From positions 40,129,452-40,193,451 of the forward strand of contig CM072811.1 of the NCBI GenBank assembly GCA_037013495.1: a stretch of 64,000 nt of DNA, given 5' to 3'. Positions 22,549 through 36,203 of the stretch are shown piece after piece. The position numbers were made by a program, and so were the translations under genes. A model generated the notes under the pieces. It was not told the origin of the DNA and ran no database searches. It worked only from the letters and a program-made list of their open reading frames with translations. Positions within the stretch are counted from its first letter, which is position 1. Each line of letters starts with the position of its first letter. This DNA is from Hippophae tibetana (Eukaryota; Streptophyta; Magnoliopsida; Rosales; Elaeagnaceae).

Positions 22549-23188
22549 TCTGGATAAGAGGCTTTGATCAATTGATCTCTCCCATCGAATTTAGATCCAA
22601 ATTATAAGCTTTTGATCTCAAAGTTATGTTTGTTTAATTTCGTTAGTAGTTCACAATTTTGGTGCGCAACGAGTTTAACGGCTTTTGGTTTTGGAGGTTA
22701 AATGCTTTAAGGAATACATGACCAGCTTCTTCTGGTTTTTATTGTTTTGCTTTTCTTCGTTGTCTCGGTTTCGGCTTCTGATTTGTACGATGGAAGGTAC
22801 GCAACCATAATAATTATAATTTAGGTAATTTAATGATTTAATTATTATATTGGTTATTAAACATCTTATAATTTTAAAAAGAGATAACAATAAATTTATA
22901 ATTTAATGTCTTAATTTTATAATTCTATTATTTTAAAAATTTGAACATTATAAAAAAATTAAACATTTTTTGACATATTAAAAGTATAAATTTTAATAAA
23001 ATTATAGAATTAAAAATATTTATTTTTTATAATAAGAAGCAACAAATTATTAAAAAAAATATTGCATTTTAAAAAGTGATGAACTCCTTAATCTCCAATT
23101 TTTTTGGCCTTTTTATAATAGTTGGAGAGTAACGAGTCCACAATAAAAAGGTTACCAAACTATATTTCACAAAAAACAATGTAATTCT
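22549..23188 (-). promoter_or_regulatory. RBL 5' UTR and proximal promoter region
   Basis: AT-rich region between the RBL start codon and Copia-4. It must contain the gene's 5' UTR and core promoter unless the LTR supplies one. No TATA box or other motif stands out enough to place a start site. Confidence 0.45.
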
Positions 23189-23193
23189 CGTAC

Positions 23194-23486
23194 TATTGGA
23201 TATTAATCATTAATTCAAGGAATAAAACAAGAACCTTAATTCAAGGAATAAAACAAGAACCTTAATTCAAGGAATAAAACAATGAGTAAAACAAAGAATC
23301 CTTAATTCAAGTAGTAAAACAATGAATCTTTAATTCAATGAGTAAATCAAGGAATACTTAATTTAAAGAGTAATTGAAGGAGTAAAATTTCATTATAAAT
23401 AACTATACAATTGTAATGAAAACATGAAGAAAATAATACAAACTATAGAGTTCTTTTGTGTAGAATTATTTCTTCTTTTTTCTACA
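23194..23486 (+). repeat. Copia-4 5' LTR
   Basis: About three copies of an AATTCAAGGAATAAAACAAG unit near its start, then variants with GTAAAACAA. Ends TTTTTTCTACA at the primer site. Confidence 0.93.
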
Positions 23487-23553
23487 TGGTATCAGAGCAT
23501 GAAAATTAACTTGCTTCTGCTTTATTATTATCTTAGCATCTTCAATCTTTGAA

Positions 23554-26500
23554 ATGGCTAAAGACAAGCCGCTAGTATCAGAAGCTGAAAGTTCATCGGT
23601 GCTTTCCTTCATGAATATGCATGAGGTGGATGTCAACCCAAATCAAAGATTAAGCTCAGTCTTGTTGAATGAGTTTAATTACTTGCCTTGGTCAAGAGCA
23701 GTGTCTCTGGCTCTAGGTGGAAGGTCCAAGTTGGGGTTCATAAATGGAAGCATCGAAGTACCTGATGTTTCCTCATTAACCTATGAATCCTGGCTTAGTA
23801 AGAATCAGTTGGTTATGTTATGGCTCCTAAATTCCATGGAACGTAAATTAGCTGAAATATTCAATTATTTTGAATCTGCATACCAACTATGGGAGACGGT
23901 CAAGGAAATGTATGGCAGTCAAAACAATGTTGCACGAGTTTTTCAATTAAAGAAGGACATCTCAGATCTGTAACAAGATGGCAAGCCTTTTGTACAACTC
24001 TTAGGAAGCATGAAAAGCATGTGGAATGAGTTGGAAATATATCGTCCTCATACAACTGATATAGCTCTGCTACGAAAGAGAGCAGAAGAAGATAAGATAT
24101 TTCAACTTCTATCCAATCTCGATTCAACATATGAAGATATACGATGCCACATACTCATGAATACTAAACTTCCTTCCTTCACTAATGTATGTGCGACAAT
24201 TCAATGTGAAGAAGTAAGGAAGAAAGTCATGAACAAGGGTATAATGACTAGTGCACCTGAGGCAAGAGCCTATCTAACCAACGAGAGGAAGTACAAAGGG
24301 AAGCATCCAAACTTGAAGTGTCAACACTACAACTCTATGGGCCATGTTAAGGACACATGTTGGATTCTACATCCAGATTAAAACCTGATTTTATAAAGGA
24401 TAAGGGTTTACAGAAAGTGAATCGTACTACACACCGTGCAAATCATGCTTTTGCCTTTACGTCTAATGGGTCTGATCCATTCAAGAACTTCACAGCGAAT
24501 CTAGCTGAACTCATGAATGATTTTATGTTGTATCTTCAAAGCAAGACAAGAGGAGCTAGAATTGACTGTGTGGATAGCATAGAAGAAGGAAACTCGACAG
24601 CATTGCTAGGCAAGTTTGCAGGTTTCTTGGCAGATACAAAACTCATACCATAAGAGGACATGCAAGGTATCATAAAAGCCTTTAAAACTGCTCTTAAAAT
24701 AAATATGTTGCATGATTTTTGGGTTGTAGATTCAAGTGCCACAGATCATATGACAAACCATGTGTCAAAGTCTCATAAGTTTGAAAAATTAGCAAATCCT
24801 TCTCAAGTTTCAATTGCAAAATGGTGAGAATGTAAAGGTTTTAGGAAAGGAAAAAATAAAATTAATGTCAGATGAAATCGAGTCGGCGGTTTTATATGTA
24901 CCTTCTTTTCTCTTCCAACTTCTGTCTGTAGGAAAAATCACAAATACCTTGAATTACTTAGCCATTTTTTCTCCTCACAATGTCATTTTTTAGGATTGTG
25001 CCACCAAAAAGACGATTGGTGAAGGGTTTTACTTAGATGGTCTCTATTACATATCCAAGAACAATCCCATTGGGTTTCAAGCCAAGTTTAACCCTATCCA
25101 AGATAATCAATTGTGGCATCAACGTTTAGCTCACCCTTCTCCACCAATTTTGTCAACTTTATTTCTAAACTTAGGAAATGATGCAATTGCATGTGAAACT
25201 TGCCACTTGTCTAAGGCCACTAGATTGCCTTTTAATTCTTCCTTGTCTAGGGCTAGTAAGTGTTTTGAACTAGTTCATTCAGATGTATGAGGACCAACTA
25301 ATGAATCTTTTGATGGTTATAAGTATTTTGTGATTTTTGTTGATGATTTCTCTCGAGTCACATGGTTATATCTTTTAAAGTCTAAGAATGAAGTTATGGA
25401 AGCATTTAAGGACTTTCATAACCTTGTTAAAAATCACTTCTCTTCTAAAATTCAAACCTTAAGGTCTGACAATGGCACCAAATACATGTCCCATATCATG
25501 AAACAATATTTGAGCATTCATGGCATTATGAACAAGTTGTGTTGGCACACCTCAACAAAATGGTGTAGCTGAATGCAAAAACCGGGACTTACTTGAAAAA
25601 ACTAGAGCATTAATGCTACAAATGAATGTACCAAAGAGATTTTGGTCCCAAGGGGTTTTGGATTTCAAGTCTCCCCTAGAGGTCATGAAAGGAAGGAAAA
25701 TTAACCTCTCACACCTTAGAGTCTTTGGCTGCATCTGTTTTGTACATATTCAATCTCATCATCGAGATAAATTGGATCCTAGAGCTGCTAAATGTATTTT
25801 TCTTGGTTATTCATCTACACAAAAGGGATATAAATGTTATGATCCCCAACTTAGGAGATTAATTGTGTCTAAAGATGTTCGATTTTATGAAACTAACCCT
25901 TTTTTCAGCAAGTCACATGAAATCACATGTCTAAGGGAAGACATCTTGGATGTGTTTCCATTACCAAGAATCGAACTTAAGGCTCCATAACAACAAGATC
26001 CCAGCCATGTCAACATTGATGCATCTCTCACTGAAAGTAACAATGAAGGGTCTCGTCTTAATGGTACACTGCATGAAGATGGTGATAATCAAGATGATCC
26101 TCACAATATGGTACAAGATGTGAATGAGTATGAGATAACTCTTCCTGCTCCACGACGTAATCCAATGCGTGTTAGGCAACCTCCCACAAGACTTCAAGAC
26201 TTTATCACCTACAAACCCACACATCCCATCTCAAATTATATGTCATATAAGAGAGTGACACCAGCCCATGCCGCATTCCTTATCACTATATTGAGTTACA
26301 GTGAGCCTCAAAACTTTCATGAGGCCAACAGTCAAGAGGTGTGGAAGGAAGCCATGCAAGAAGAACTTAAAGCCCTAGATCAACACAACACATGAAGCAT
26401 CACCAAACTTCCAAAAGGCAAGAAAGTTGTGGGTTGCAAATGGATCTATAAGCTCAAATTCAAGTCAGATGGATCAATTGAGAGGTATAAAGCAAGATTG

Positions 26501-27830
26501 GTGGCTCGGGGATTCACTCAAACATTCGAGGTGGATTACAAAGAAACATTTGCACCTGTTGCAAAAATGAACACAGTAAGAGTGCTACTGTCTGTGGCTG
26601 TAAATAAGGGGTGGTCTATGTACCAAATGGATGTGAAGAATGCATTCTTGCATAGTGATCTCAAAGAAGAAGTCTATATGAAATTGCCACCCGGGCATCC
26701 TCAAAGCAATGAAATGGATTTAGTGTGCAAATTGCACAAATCCATTTATGGTTTGAAACAGTCCCCACGAGCTTGGTATGCCAAGCTAAGCTTAGTTCTC
26801 ACTAGTGTTGGTTTCAAAAGCAACAATGTCGATTCCTCACTATTTGTTCGCATAAGAGCTATGGGAAAATTGGTTGTGCTGATTTATGTAGATGATCTGA
26901 TAATTACAGGTGATAATGCTGACGAGATTTTCAACCTCAAACAGTCCCTCAGACAAAGGTTTGCAATTAAAGACCTTGGGATATTGAAGTACTTTCTTGG
27001 TATAGAAATGACAACCTCGCACAAGGGACTCTTTCTTAACCAAAGAAAATATGTTCTAGATTTGCTCATGGAAGCTAACATGAGCGATGCTAAACCAGCC
27101 ATTACCCCTCTTGACAGCAAGCTCAAACCTAGCTTAAAGGGCACGCCACTCACGGATATAAGTTATTACCAGTGACTGGTTGGTAAGTTGATCTACCTAA
27201 CAATCACCAGACCTGACATCACATATTCTGTAAGTATTGTGAGCCAATTCATGCACTCCTCGACACTTGAGCATTTGACCGTTGTTAAAAGGATCTTACG
27301 CTACTTAAAAGGATCAATAGGTCGTGGTATCATCATGAAGAAGAATGACAACACATAAATCATGGGGTATTGTGATGCTGATTGGGCATGGGAATGCAAT
27401 CGATCGCAAGTCCACCACTGGCTACTGTACATTTGTCGGTGGAAACTTGGTCACATGGAAGAGTAAGAAGCAAACTGTCATCGCCAGATCAAGTGCCGAA
27501 GTTGAGTATCGTGCAATGGCTTCAACTGCGTGTGAGTTGATATGGCTTAAAGGTCTTCTGTGTGATTTAGGTGTTCCTACAACTCTTCTTATGTCCTTAT
27601 TTTGTGACAATCAGGCAGCCATGCATATAGCATCAAACCCAGTGTTTCACGAGAGGACGAAACACATTGAATTTGATTGTCATTATGTTCGTGAATAAGT
27701 TCAATCACAGGTGATTCAGACACATTATACAAGAAGTTTCAACCAACTGACTGACATCTTCACCAAGCCTTTGGCTTCTCATCAGTTTCAATGACTTTTG
27801 TTCAAGCTTGGATCCATAAACCTTCTGGAT
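23554..27830 (+). pseudogene. Copia-4 gag-pol relic
   Basis: Approximate parts: Gag from 23.55 kb (LLNEFNYLPWSRAVSLALGG), a zinc-knuckle-like CQHYNSMGHVKDTC near 24.32 kb, a protease-like segment with ATDHMTN near 24.73 kb, integrase about 25.27-25.6 kb (FVDDFSRVTWLYLL, LRSDNG), RT about 26.4-27.17 kb ([11 protein letters not shown]-type motif, YVDD near 26.89 kb), RNase H about 27.37-27.83 kb ([18 protein letters not shown]). Degenerate. Confidence 0.9.
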
Positions 27831-27846
27831 CCAGCTTGAGGGGGAG

Positions 27847-28220
27847 TATTGGATATTAATCCTTAATTCATGGAATAAAACAAGGAGCTTAATTCATGGA
27901 ATAAAACAAGGAGCTTAATTCAAGGAATAAAACAAGGAGCTTAATTCAAGGAATAAAACAAGGAGCTTAATTCAAGGAATAAACATAAGAAGTGAAACAA
28001 GGAATCCTTAATTCAAGAAGTAAAACAAGGAATCTTTAATTCAAGAAGTAAAACAAAGAATCCTTAATTCAAGGAGTAAATCAAGGAATACTTAATTTAA
28101 AGAGTAATTGAAGGAGTAAAATTTCATTATAAATAGCTATACAATTGTAATGAAAACATGAAGAAAATAATACAAACTAGAGAGCTATTTTGTGTAGAGT
28201 TATTTCTTCTTTTTTCTACA
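27847..28220 (+). repeat. Copia-4 3' LTR
   Basis: Pairs with 23194-23486 but is 81 bp longer because it holds about five copies of the AATTCAAGGAATAAAACAAG-type unit. Confidence 0.93.
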
Positions 28221-28225
28221 CGTAC

Positions 28226-30223
28226 AATGCTTACTCTGTCCTAGACGAAGTCATTCTTGTTGGTTTCGTATAGGGTTGTATATTTTGTTCTGATTGGATA
28301 AATCTGGAAGAAAAAATGAAATAATAAAATAGAAAATGAATAAAAAATAGATATATGTATTTTATAATATAAAATTATATATCATATTTTAATAAATATA
28401 TAAAAATTTATATTTTTAATATTTTTATAAATTCAATTACATTTAAGAAGCTAATAATACATAATACATTATATATTTTATATATTTTTTATTTTTTATT
28501 GTATTAAAACATTAATAATTTTTTATTTATAAAAATTATCCAAAATTTTATTTAAATTTTAAAAAACTAAAATCTTATAATTATTTTAAATTAAGTTGTA
28601 ACAAGATACTATTAATATTGTTTAATATAAAAAAATTATGCATTTTTTATTACATATATTTTATTTATCTCTCTTTCACATAAATATCATTTATTTTTTA
28701 TTATTTATTGACTCAAAATTTTAATTTTTTTAATATAAAATATTTATTATTAATTTATTGTTTTTACAAATTTTCATTTATAATAAAAATTTAAAAATTT
28801 AAAAATAAAAATAATATTTAAAATATTACTTAAATTCCAATTCTTTATTTGTCTTCATTCCCGTTAGTGATCCCCAAAATGTCTTCTACCCTACCCCATT
28901 CGGTTTACAACCCTAATTTCGTTTGAATTTAAATAAACCAATGTCACTTAGATTTCATTTTTGAAAATGTTTGCTAACACAACTTTCAATCATTTTTTTT
29001 TATCATCAATCTATCTTAATCTTTTATTCTCATATTTATTTTATTTTTTATTTTCTTTCTTAGAATTTATAAAGTGAATAATTTAGAATTTAATTTATAT
29101 ATAAATGAAATGTAAATTATTCTATTAATATCAGAAATATTTATTTCTTCCCAAGTCATTAAGATACATTATAATGCTATATTTTTCTTACATATTTATT
29201 ATTTTCTAATTTAAAAATGAAAAAAAATATTTTTTAATTTTATTTCATTTATAATTTTATAATTTTTACTTTAATATTTATTATTATTTTGATATTACTA
29301 CTCAAACAAACATATTAATAATAATATTATTTTTATTAAATTCAATTTCTATTCATATTTTGATTCCTATTAAACATGACTTAAAGTCATGATACACATG
29401 ACTCTGAAGTCATGTTCGATAGCATTACTCTTTCATTTTAACCAATACAATTTGATTGGTTTATCCATTGATTTAGCGATAAAACATAATCTTCTCATTT
29501 TAAGTCATATGTTTAAATAACATGCATTAAAAATGTTTTAGTCATATTTCTTGTAAATTTTGTAGGTCTAATTTATTAATTTTTAGATAGAGTAAATTAG
29601 GTACAACAAATTTTTTAAGATAAATTGGATTTCTCATTAAAATAATAATAAGAAATCTATTCTTTTTTTCTTTCTCAATCTTCCTTATCTTATTCTATGT
29701 ATATCTATTTTTTTTATATATATAAGCATAGGAATGTTAAGGAAATTAATATTTGTACTCATATTATTTATTATATACCACGTCATAAAATAACATTGAA
29801 AGAAATAAAATTATTTATTTTAAGAAAGTTTTGTCACGTACTAAACCATAAGTAATGTGATTGCAAATGAATTTGTATTTAATATTTCTTATATAAGTAG
29901 AGGAACGAAAACAAATTGTTTGAATTTACAAATTAAGAGATATAAAAGGATAACATTTTTAATAACAAATAGAAAGGGAGAGTATGATTGAGAGAGAATC
30001 ATACATAAAATATAATTATTTTTATTTAAGAACAAAAAGAAAGAATAGATTTTTTGAGTTTTTAATGTTATTTTTAAGAGTATTTTAAAAAATGTTATCA
30101 TTAAGAAAAAAATTAATTTTACTCTTAAAAAATTGAATTAAATTAATTTTATTTAAAAATTATTGGATTATTTTAACTATAGTACTCGTATTGAAATACA
30201 TTAACTATCACTACATTTTTATA
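28226..30223. other. AT-rich intergenic stretch
   Basis: Extremely AT-rich with long A/T runs. No gene, repeat pair or RNA gene is recognised; open frames here are chance. Confidence 0.6.
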
Positions 30224-30231
30224 CATTTTAC

Positions 30232-30956
30232 TAGGGTTAGACATGTTAAATAAAAAACCGCAATTGTTTCAAACCGAACCAAAACAAAGTTCGTTAAAAA
30301 AGATAATATCGATCGATTATAGTTTGAAAAAAATTATAAACTAAAATTAGTCAAGTAGGTTTTGATTTCATTATAGGAAAATTATTTATAACCAACCGTT
30401 TTATTAATTATTAAATTAATATAAAATTATTAAATTAAAATAATTTTTTTAAATTATTATATATTGTTAATAAGAATTAAAAAAAAACTAAACATCAAAG
30501 TAAACTAATGTAGTAACCAGCCAAAAGACAACCAAGAGCGCAGTAATGTTAATAAGTAATAAATATTAATATATCAATAATAATTAGATAATATGTATTT
30601 AAAATTCTAATAATTATATATAATTTATATTTATGTTTTCATGAGATATGATTGATAATGCATGAGTAATTAAGTATCCATTGAATTATAATGGTTGATA
30701 ACTTGATATTTATTAAAATATAGAATCTCAAAGAGCTTTATATTCATAATATTTCTGTGTAGTATTATTAATTAGTAAAAAAATATTTTAATTACTTTTT
30801 ATAAATAAAATCGATAGATCAAATTGACTTATTAATCAATTGGAAATTCGGTTAATTAATTCAAGTATGTTGTTCGATTTTAGTTTAGTATTTTAAAAAA
30901 CCATCAATGTTGATTCGATTTTTATTTCATAATAAAACATACCATATCCACCCCTA
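30232..30956. mobile_element. Non-autonomous hAT-type DNA transposon (725 bp)
   Basis: Imperfect terminal inverted repeats: left end TAGGGTTAGACATGTTAAAT, right end (reverse complement) TAGGGGTGGATATGGTATGT. A perfect 8-bp target duplication CATTTTAC flanks it at 30224-30231 and 30957-30964. TAGGG ends with an 8-bp duplication are the mark of the hAT superfamily. The interior is AT-rich with no transposase frame, so it depended on an enzyme made elsewhere. Confidence 0.85.
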
Positions 30957-30964
30957 CATTTTAC

Positions 30965-31556
30965 ACTTTTTGTCATGCATTTTTATTTTCCAAACACTAA
31001 TCTCTTTATTTTTTCTTATAATAATTTGTCTTTAGTTTTTAATTTTAACAATTTAATTCCTTAATTTTTTTTACCTTATTAAAGTTCAATTTCAAAGTTT
31101 AAAGTAAATATGTGAAGATGAAAAAGTGAAAAGAGAAAAAAAAATAAGGGGATCAAATTGTGAAAATTAAAAAAATAAAGATGTTAAATTATAAAAAAGT
31201 GAGAGAACAATATAAAATAAAAAAAATATTTAGGAACACTTTTGTAATTCAACTGTTTAATTTGTATTCATTAGACAAATACCATTTCATCTCAATCAAT
31301 TTCATTTAGACAAAAACCATTTCATTGCAATCAATTTCATCCGTATGAATGTATTAAGAAATACATTAAAGATATATTTAACTTCAAAAGACAATAGAGA
31401 TGGAGTCATCCCTTAAGTCACGTAATGATGGCTATATATTTGAGAAATAGAAAAGCAAGTAATTCATAGAGATATGTTAATTATATGGAATATCATAATC
31501 ACTTGTCTGAGATGTATCATGGTGTATAGAGAGGATCAAATGGATTATGTGAATCC
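30965..31556. other. AT-rich intergenic stretch
   Basis: Apart from a short direct repeat (ACCATTTCAT..CAATCAATTTCAT around 31290-31340), nothing is recognised. Confidence 0.55.
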
Positions 31557-32194
31557 TGTTAGAAAAATTAAATAAAAATTTCAATTCTTTTAATTTTTTT
31601 AACCTCTTTCTTGATTTCTTCTGTTTCTCTGCTTCAATTCTAATTATTTTTGTCTGTTTCTCTACATTAATTCTCAACTTTTGTTTATTTATAATTTTTC
31701 TATAAATGAAGAAGAAAGTCGAGAAGAAAAGATAGAGAAGAAAATCTGAGAACAAAAAAGAAAAACAAAATAAAGAAAAGAGAAGGAGATGGCGTCTTGA
31801 AGAAGAAGAAAAGAAAAAGAAAAAAGAAGAAAAATAAAAAATAAAAAATATATTTTATTTATTTATTATTATTTTTGGTTATATATTTTCTATCTAGAGT
31901 TAAGTTATTTCGATAGAGTTCTTTAAAGCTAGTAGAATAATAAACTATGATGTAAGTTTATTATCATTTAATCATTATATCTTAAGAGATAAATTTCCAT
32001 TGTTCTCAAACACCTACGATAAATAGAAAAATTATCTTAAAAACATTGTGTGATATACATGTCTTGGTTATTATTTTGTATTTATTTAATTTATATACTA
32101 TTTAAATTTTATATTTATATATTTATATATATTTCTAATTTTTTTAATGAAATAATTTCATTCTTAAATTGTTTGTCTGTGTATTATTTAAACA
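31557..32194 (+). repeat. Copia-5 5' LTR
   Basis: Pairs with 38639-39296. Includes a polypurine block at about 31.69-31.86 kb and extra AT-rich sequence near its end. Confidence 0.85.
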
Positions 32195-35100
32195 ATCTTA
32201 ATATAATTTCACTCTTTATTTTTTGGACAAACAAATACAAAATGTTTTTTAATAAATATTTTGAGACAAATAGATTATTTATAATATGTTATATTTATCT
32301 ATTTTATTATATATCTATTAGGCTATATATATTCTATTATAATTACTCTTCAATTTTTACATCTTTATTAATTCCTTTCATCGTATATTTAATATTAATT
32401 TTGCTCTTATATTAAATTACTTGTACTTTATTTACTTTTGTTTATCGCTTTTGTGTTGTTATTATTATTAATCATTTTATATAACTGTAATTTTTTTTAC
32501 TGATATTTTATATTAAGTATTTTGTTTTATTTATTTATTTTGTGCTACTAATCTTAATATTCTTTAATTTATATTTTATATTTTATTTTTACTATATATA
32601 TATATATTGCTTTATATATATTTTTTATAATTTTATAAGTAAATAAATTGTTTTATTTTAAAATTACTTAATCACTATAATAACTGAAATTATAAATATA
32701 TATGTAAATTAACACATTTCTATCATTTTTTTATTATATAAATATATAATTTTTTCTATAAACTTTATTTGGTATTTTTTTAAAACTTAAATTGCTATTT
32801 GTGTATTGAACATAAAATATAAAGAAAAGATTATGCAATCTGAAATGACAATTCCAGGGTCCCAAACTGAAAACCCAATTGTGAATGTTGTTGACCCTAC
32901 TGTGGATGGTTATACTTTGAACCAAATGATGAGGCCTTCTGTCGAAAAAGTTTAATGGTTTGAACTTCAAGAGATGCAAGAGTAAGATGATATTCTATCT
33001 AACCACCTTGAATTTAGCAAGGTTCTTGACTGAAGAAGCTCCTGATTAACCTAAGGGTGAACACGATTTTCAGTCTACTAGTATTATTAAAGCATTCTGA
33101 TTGGACCGGAAGTATGAAGCTTAAAATGTTGGTACCAAGAAATTTTTGGTTGGTTGCTTTCTTGATTATAAGATGATGGACTCTAAATCGGTATGCAATC
33201 AAGCACATGAAATCCAAGATATCATAATAAAGATGTATGATGAAGGGATGGTACTTAGTGAAACCTTTCAATTGCAGCTATTATTGAAAAGTTCTCTCAT
33301 TCATGGATAGAGTTCAAGGCCTACCTTAACCACAAGCGAAAATGAGTGTCTTTGAAAGACTTGCTGATAAGATTCAAAGTGGAAGAAGACAACAAGGCTT
33401 CTTCTAAAAGAGGTTATATCTCATCAGTACCCAAGGATAATATGATGGAACATAGTCAAAGATCCAAACACAATAAGAATAAGGGCAAAGGAAAGCTAGG
33501 TAAAGGATCTAAATAAGGATATAGAGAAGAAAATTTTAAGAATTCAAGCTTCATAGGGATTTGCTTTAACTGCCAGAGGACAGGGCATAAAGCCATGGAC
33601 TATAGGTTTCCAAAAAGAAATAGAAATCGTGAGGCAAACATGGTTGATGACATCACTCATGATATCTCTCACATTGACTCGTGTGTAGTCTTCTGAGGTA
33701 AACTTAGTGGGATCAAACTCAAAGGAGTGGTGGATTGACAATGGTGCAACAAGGCATGTATGCTCAGATAAGGGGTTATTCACTACTTTTGAAGCAATGA
33801 AAGATAGAGAGAAACTCTTCATGGGAAATTCTACCACATTAGCCATTCAATGGCAAGGCTAGGTCAAACTTAAGATGACATATGGGAAGGAGCTTACATT
33901 AAACAATTTACTCTATGTGCTTGATATCCATAAAAATCTTGTTTTTAGCTCATTGTTAAACAAGTATGACTTTCAGATGGTATTTGAATCTGACAAGGTC
34001 GTTGTGACTAAAAAAGAGATGTTTGTGGGGAAGGGATATGTATCTGATAGGCTATTTAAGCTCAATGTAATGACTATAAAAGCTAAAAATATTAATAAGA
34101 TTAATTCTTATGCTTATATGCTTGAGTCTTCCAACTTGTGGCATGGTAGACTAAGTCATATTAATTACGATACATTGTGTAAACTAATTAATATGAAACA
34201 CATACCCGCATTCCAAATAGATTCAAAGCATAAGTGTGAGACTTGTGTTGAGGCAAAAATGACTAGGTCATCGCTCCATTCGATTGAAAGGAACGCTGAA
34301 TCCCTTGACATAATTCATAGTGATCTATGCTATTTGAAATTTCTTTAAACAAGAGGGGGAAATAAGTATTTTATTACTTTTGTTGATGATAGCACAAAAT
34401 ATTGCTATGTGTATTTTCTTAAAAGCAAAGATGAAGCTATAGAGAAATTTATTCTTTATAAAACAGAAGTTGAAAATCAACTCAACAAGAAAATCAAGGT
34501 ACTATGCAGTGATCGTGGTGGTGAATATGAGGCATTGTTTGGTGAATTTTGTACACAACACAAAGTTATTCATGAAACCACAACGCTTTATTCACCTCAG
34601 GAAAATGGAGTTGTTGAACGTAAGAATCATACCTTGAAAGAAATGATGAATGAAATACTATTAAGTTCTGGATTGCTGCATAACTTATGAGGGGAAGCTA
34701 TTTTGTCAGCTAACTACCTTTTAAATAGGTACCCTAGAAAAAGACACATAAGACACCGTATGAATTATTTAAAGGAAGGATATCTTCTTATAAATATTTA
34801 CGAGTGCGAGGGTGTCTTTCAAAAGTGGTTGCACTTATACCTAAGAAGGTGAAGATAGGTCCAAAAACAATAGATTGCATCTTAATTGGATATGCACATA
34901 ATAGTAGTGCTTATCGATTTCTTGTGCATGAGTCAAAGATCCTAGATATACACAAGAACACAATAATGGAATCAAGGAATGCATTGTTATTTGAAAATGT
35001 ATTTTCATGTAAATCACAAAGAGAATCAAGTTCATCTAAACGAACATATGAGACTATGAATGAAGATATTCAAAACAAAGAACTTGAAGAAGAGGTTGAG

Positions 35101-35284
35101 GTTGAACTCAGACATAGCAAGAGGGTTAGGGCAGAAACATTTTATGGTCCAGATTTTTTTTACCTCTTTGCAAGAAAGTGAACCTCAAACCTATGAAGAG
35201 GTTGTGAATTCTTCTGAAGGTCCTCAATGACAGGAAGCCATTAATAGTGAAATTGAGTCCATTATGCAAAATCACACTTGGGAA

Positions 35285-35383
35285 CTAATTGATTTACCTC
35301 TAAGTAGTAAAACAATATTAATTGATTTACCTCTAAGTAATAAAACAATACTAATTGATTTACCTCTAAGTAGTAAAAAAATA
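35285..35383 (+). repeat. Tandem triplication of a 33-bp unit inside Copia-5 RT
   Basis: Three head-to-tail copies of a unit containing AATTGATTTACCTCTAAGTA, 33 bp long (11 codons), at the start of the RT region. It encodes repeated IDLPLSSKTI-like peptides. Confidence 0.9.
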
Positions 35384-36203
35384 GGGTGTAAGTGGATTTT
35401 CACAAGAAAATGTAAATTAGATGGATCAATTGATAAGTACAAGGTCAGGCTTATAATTAAGGGATACAAACAATGACATGACCTTGATTACTTTGATACT
35501 TATTATCCTATGATGAGAATAACATCTATAAGGATGAAAATTGCTATCACAACTCTATGAAATCTTGAAATACATCAAATGAATGTAAAGACAACCTTTC
35601 TAAATAGAGAGTTAGATAGAGAAATCTACATGTACCAACTTGAGGATTTTTCATGCCTAGGGAAAGAACAAAAGGTCTGTAAATTGGTAAATTTTTTATA
35701 TGGCTTGAAACAAGCACCGAAACAATGACATCAAAAGTTTGATAATTTCATGAGGACAAATGGATTTAAAATAAATGAATGTGACAAATGTGTATATGTC
35801 AAGGACAAAGAAGATGGTTATGTTATCTTGTGTCTTTACGTTGATGACATGCTAATTATGGATAGTAATGATCAAATGATCAAATCTACTTAGTCTATGT
35901 TGAATTCAAGGTTTGATATAAAAGACATGGACCTACTGATGTAATTCTGGGAATTAAGATATCAAGGATATCAAGCGGTCTCATTCTAAGTCAATGTCAT
36001 TATGTTGACAAAATACTTGAGAAATTCAACAATGGTGATTCTAGAATTGTGAGAATAACAGTAGATGTAAATCTACACCTATCTAAGAATAAAAGTGTGA
36101 GTGTGTCGCTTATGTTGTAAGCAAACTAAGTAGATATATTAGTAATCCAAAATCTGATCACTAGAAAGGTATTACAAGACTACTTAGATATGATCGTCAC
36201 ACA

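Larger units (their letters stand above)
23194..28220 (+). mobile_element. Copia-4: Ty1/copia fossil upstream of RBL
   Basis: LTRs at 23194-23486 and 27847-28220, primer site TGGTATCAGAGC at 23487, GAGGGGGAG polypurine tract before the 3' LTR, and a perfect target duplication CGTAC (23189-23193 and 28221-28225). Both LTRs start TATTGG rather than the usual TG. Outside their internal repeats the LTRs differ by about 3%, suggesting roughly 1-2.5 My. Broken, with about ten breaks. It is a different family from Copia-1 and Copia-2. Confidence 0.95.

Noticed and set aside
22675-22890. Minus-strand 71-residue frame upstream of RBL
   Set aside because: AT-rich, no motif, and lies in the probable promoter of RBL.
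31690-31860. Purine-rich AAGAAGAAGAAA tract as a possible regulatory or triplex-forming element
   Set aside because: It is part of the Copia-5 LTR and recurs in the partner LTR at 38.83-39.0 kb.
32050-32415. Open frame of 121 Ile/Tyr/Phe-rich residues
   Set aside because: Pure AT-rich composition across an LTR border; no membrane-protein family is recognised.
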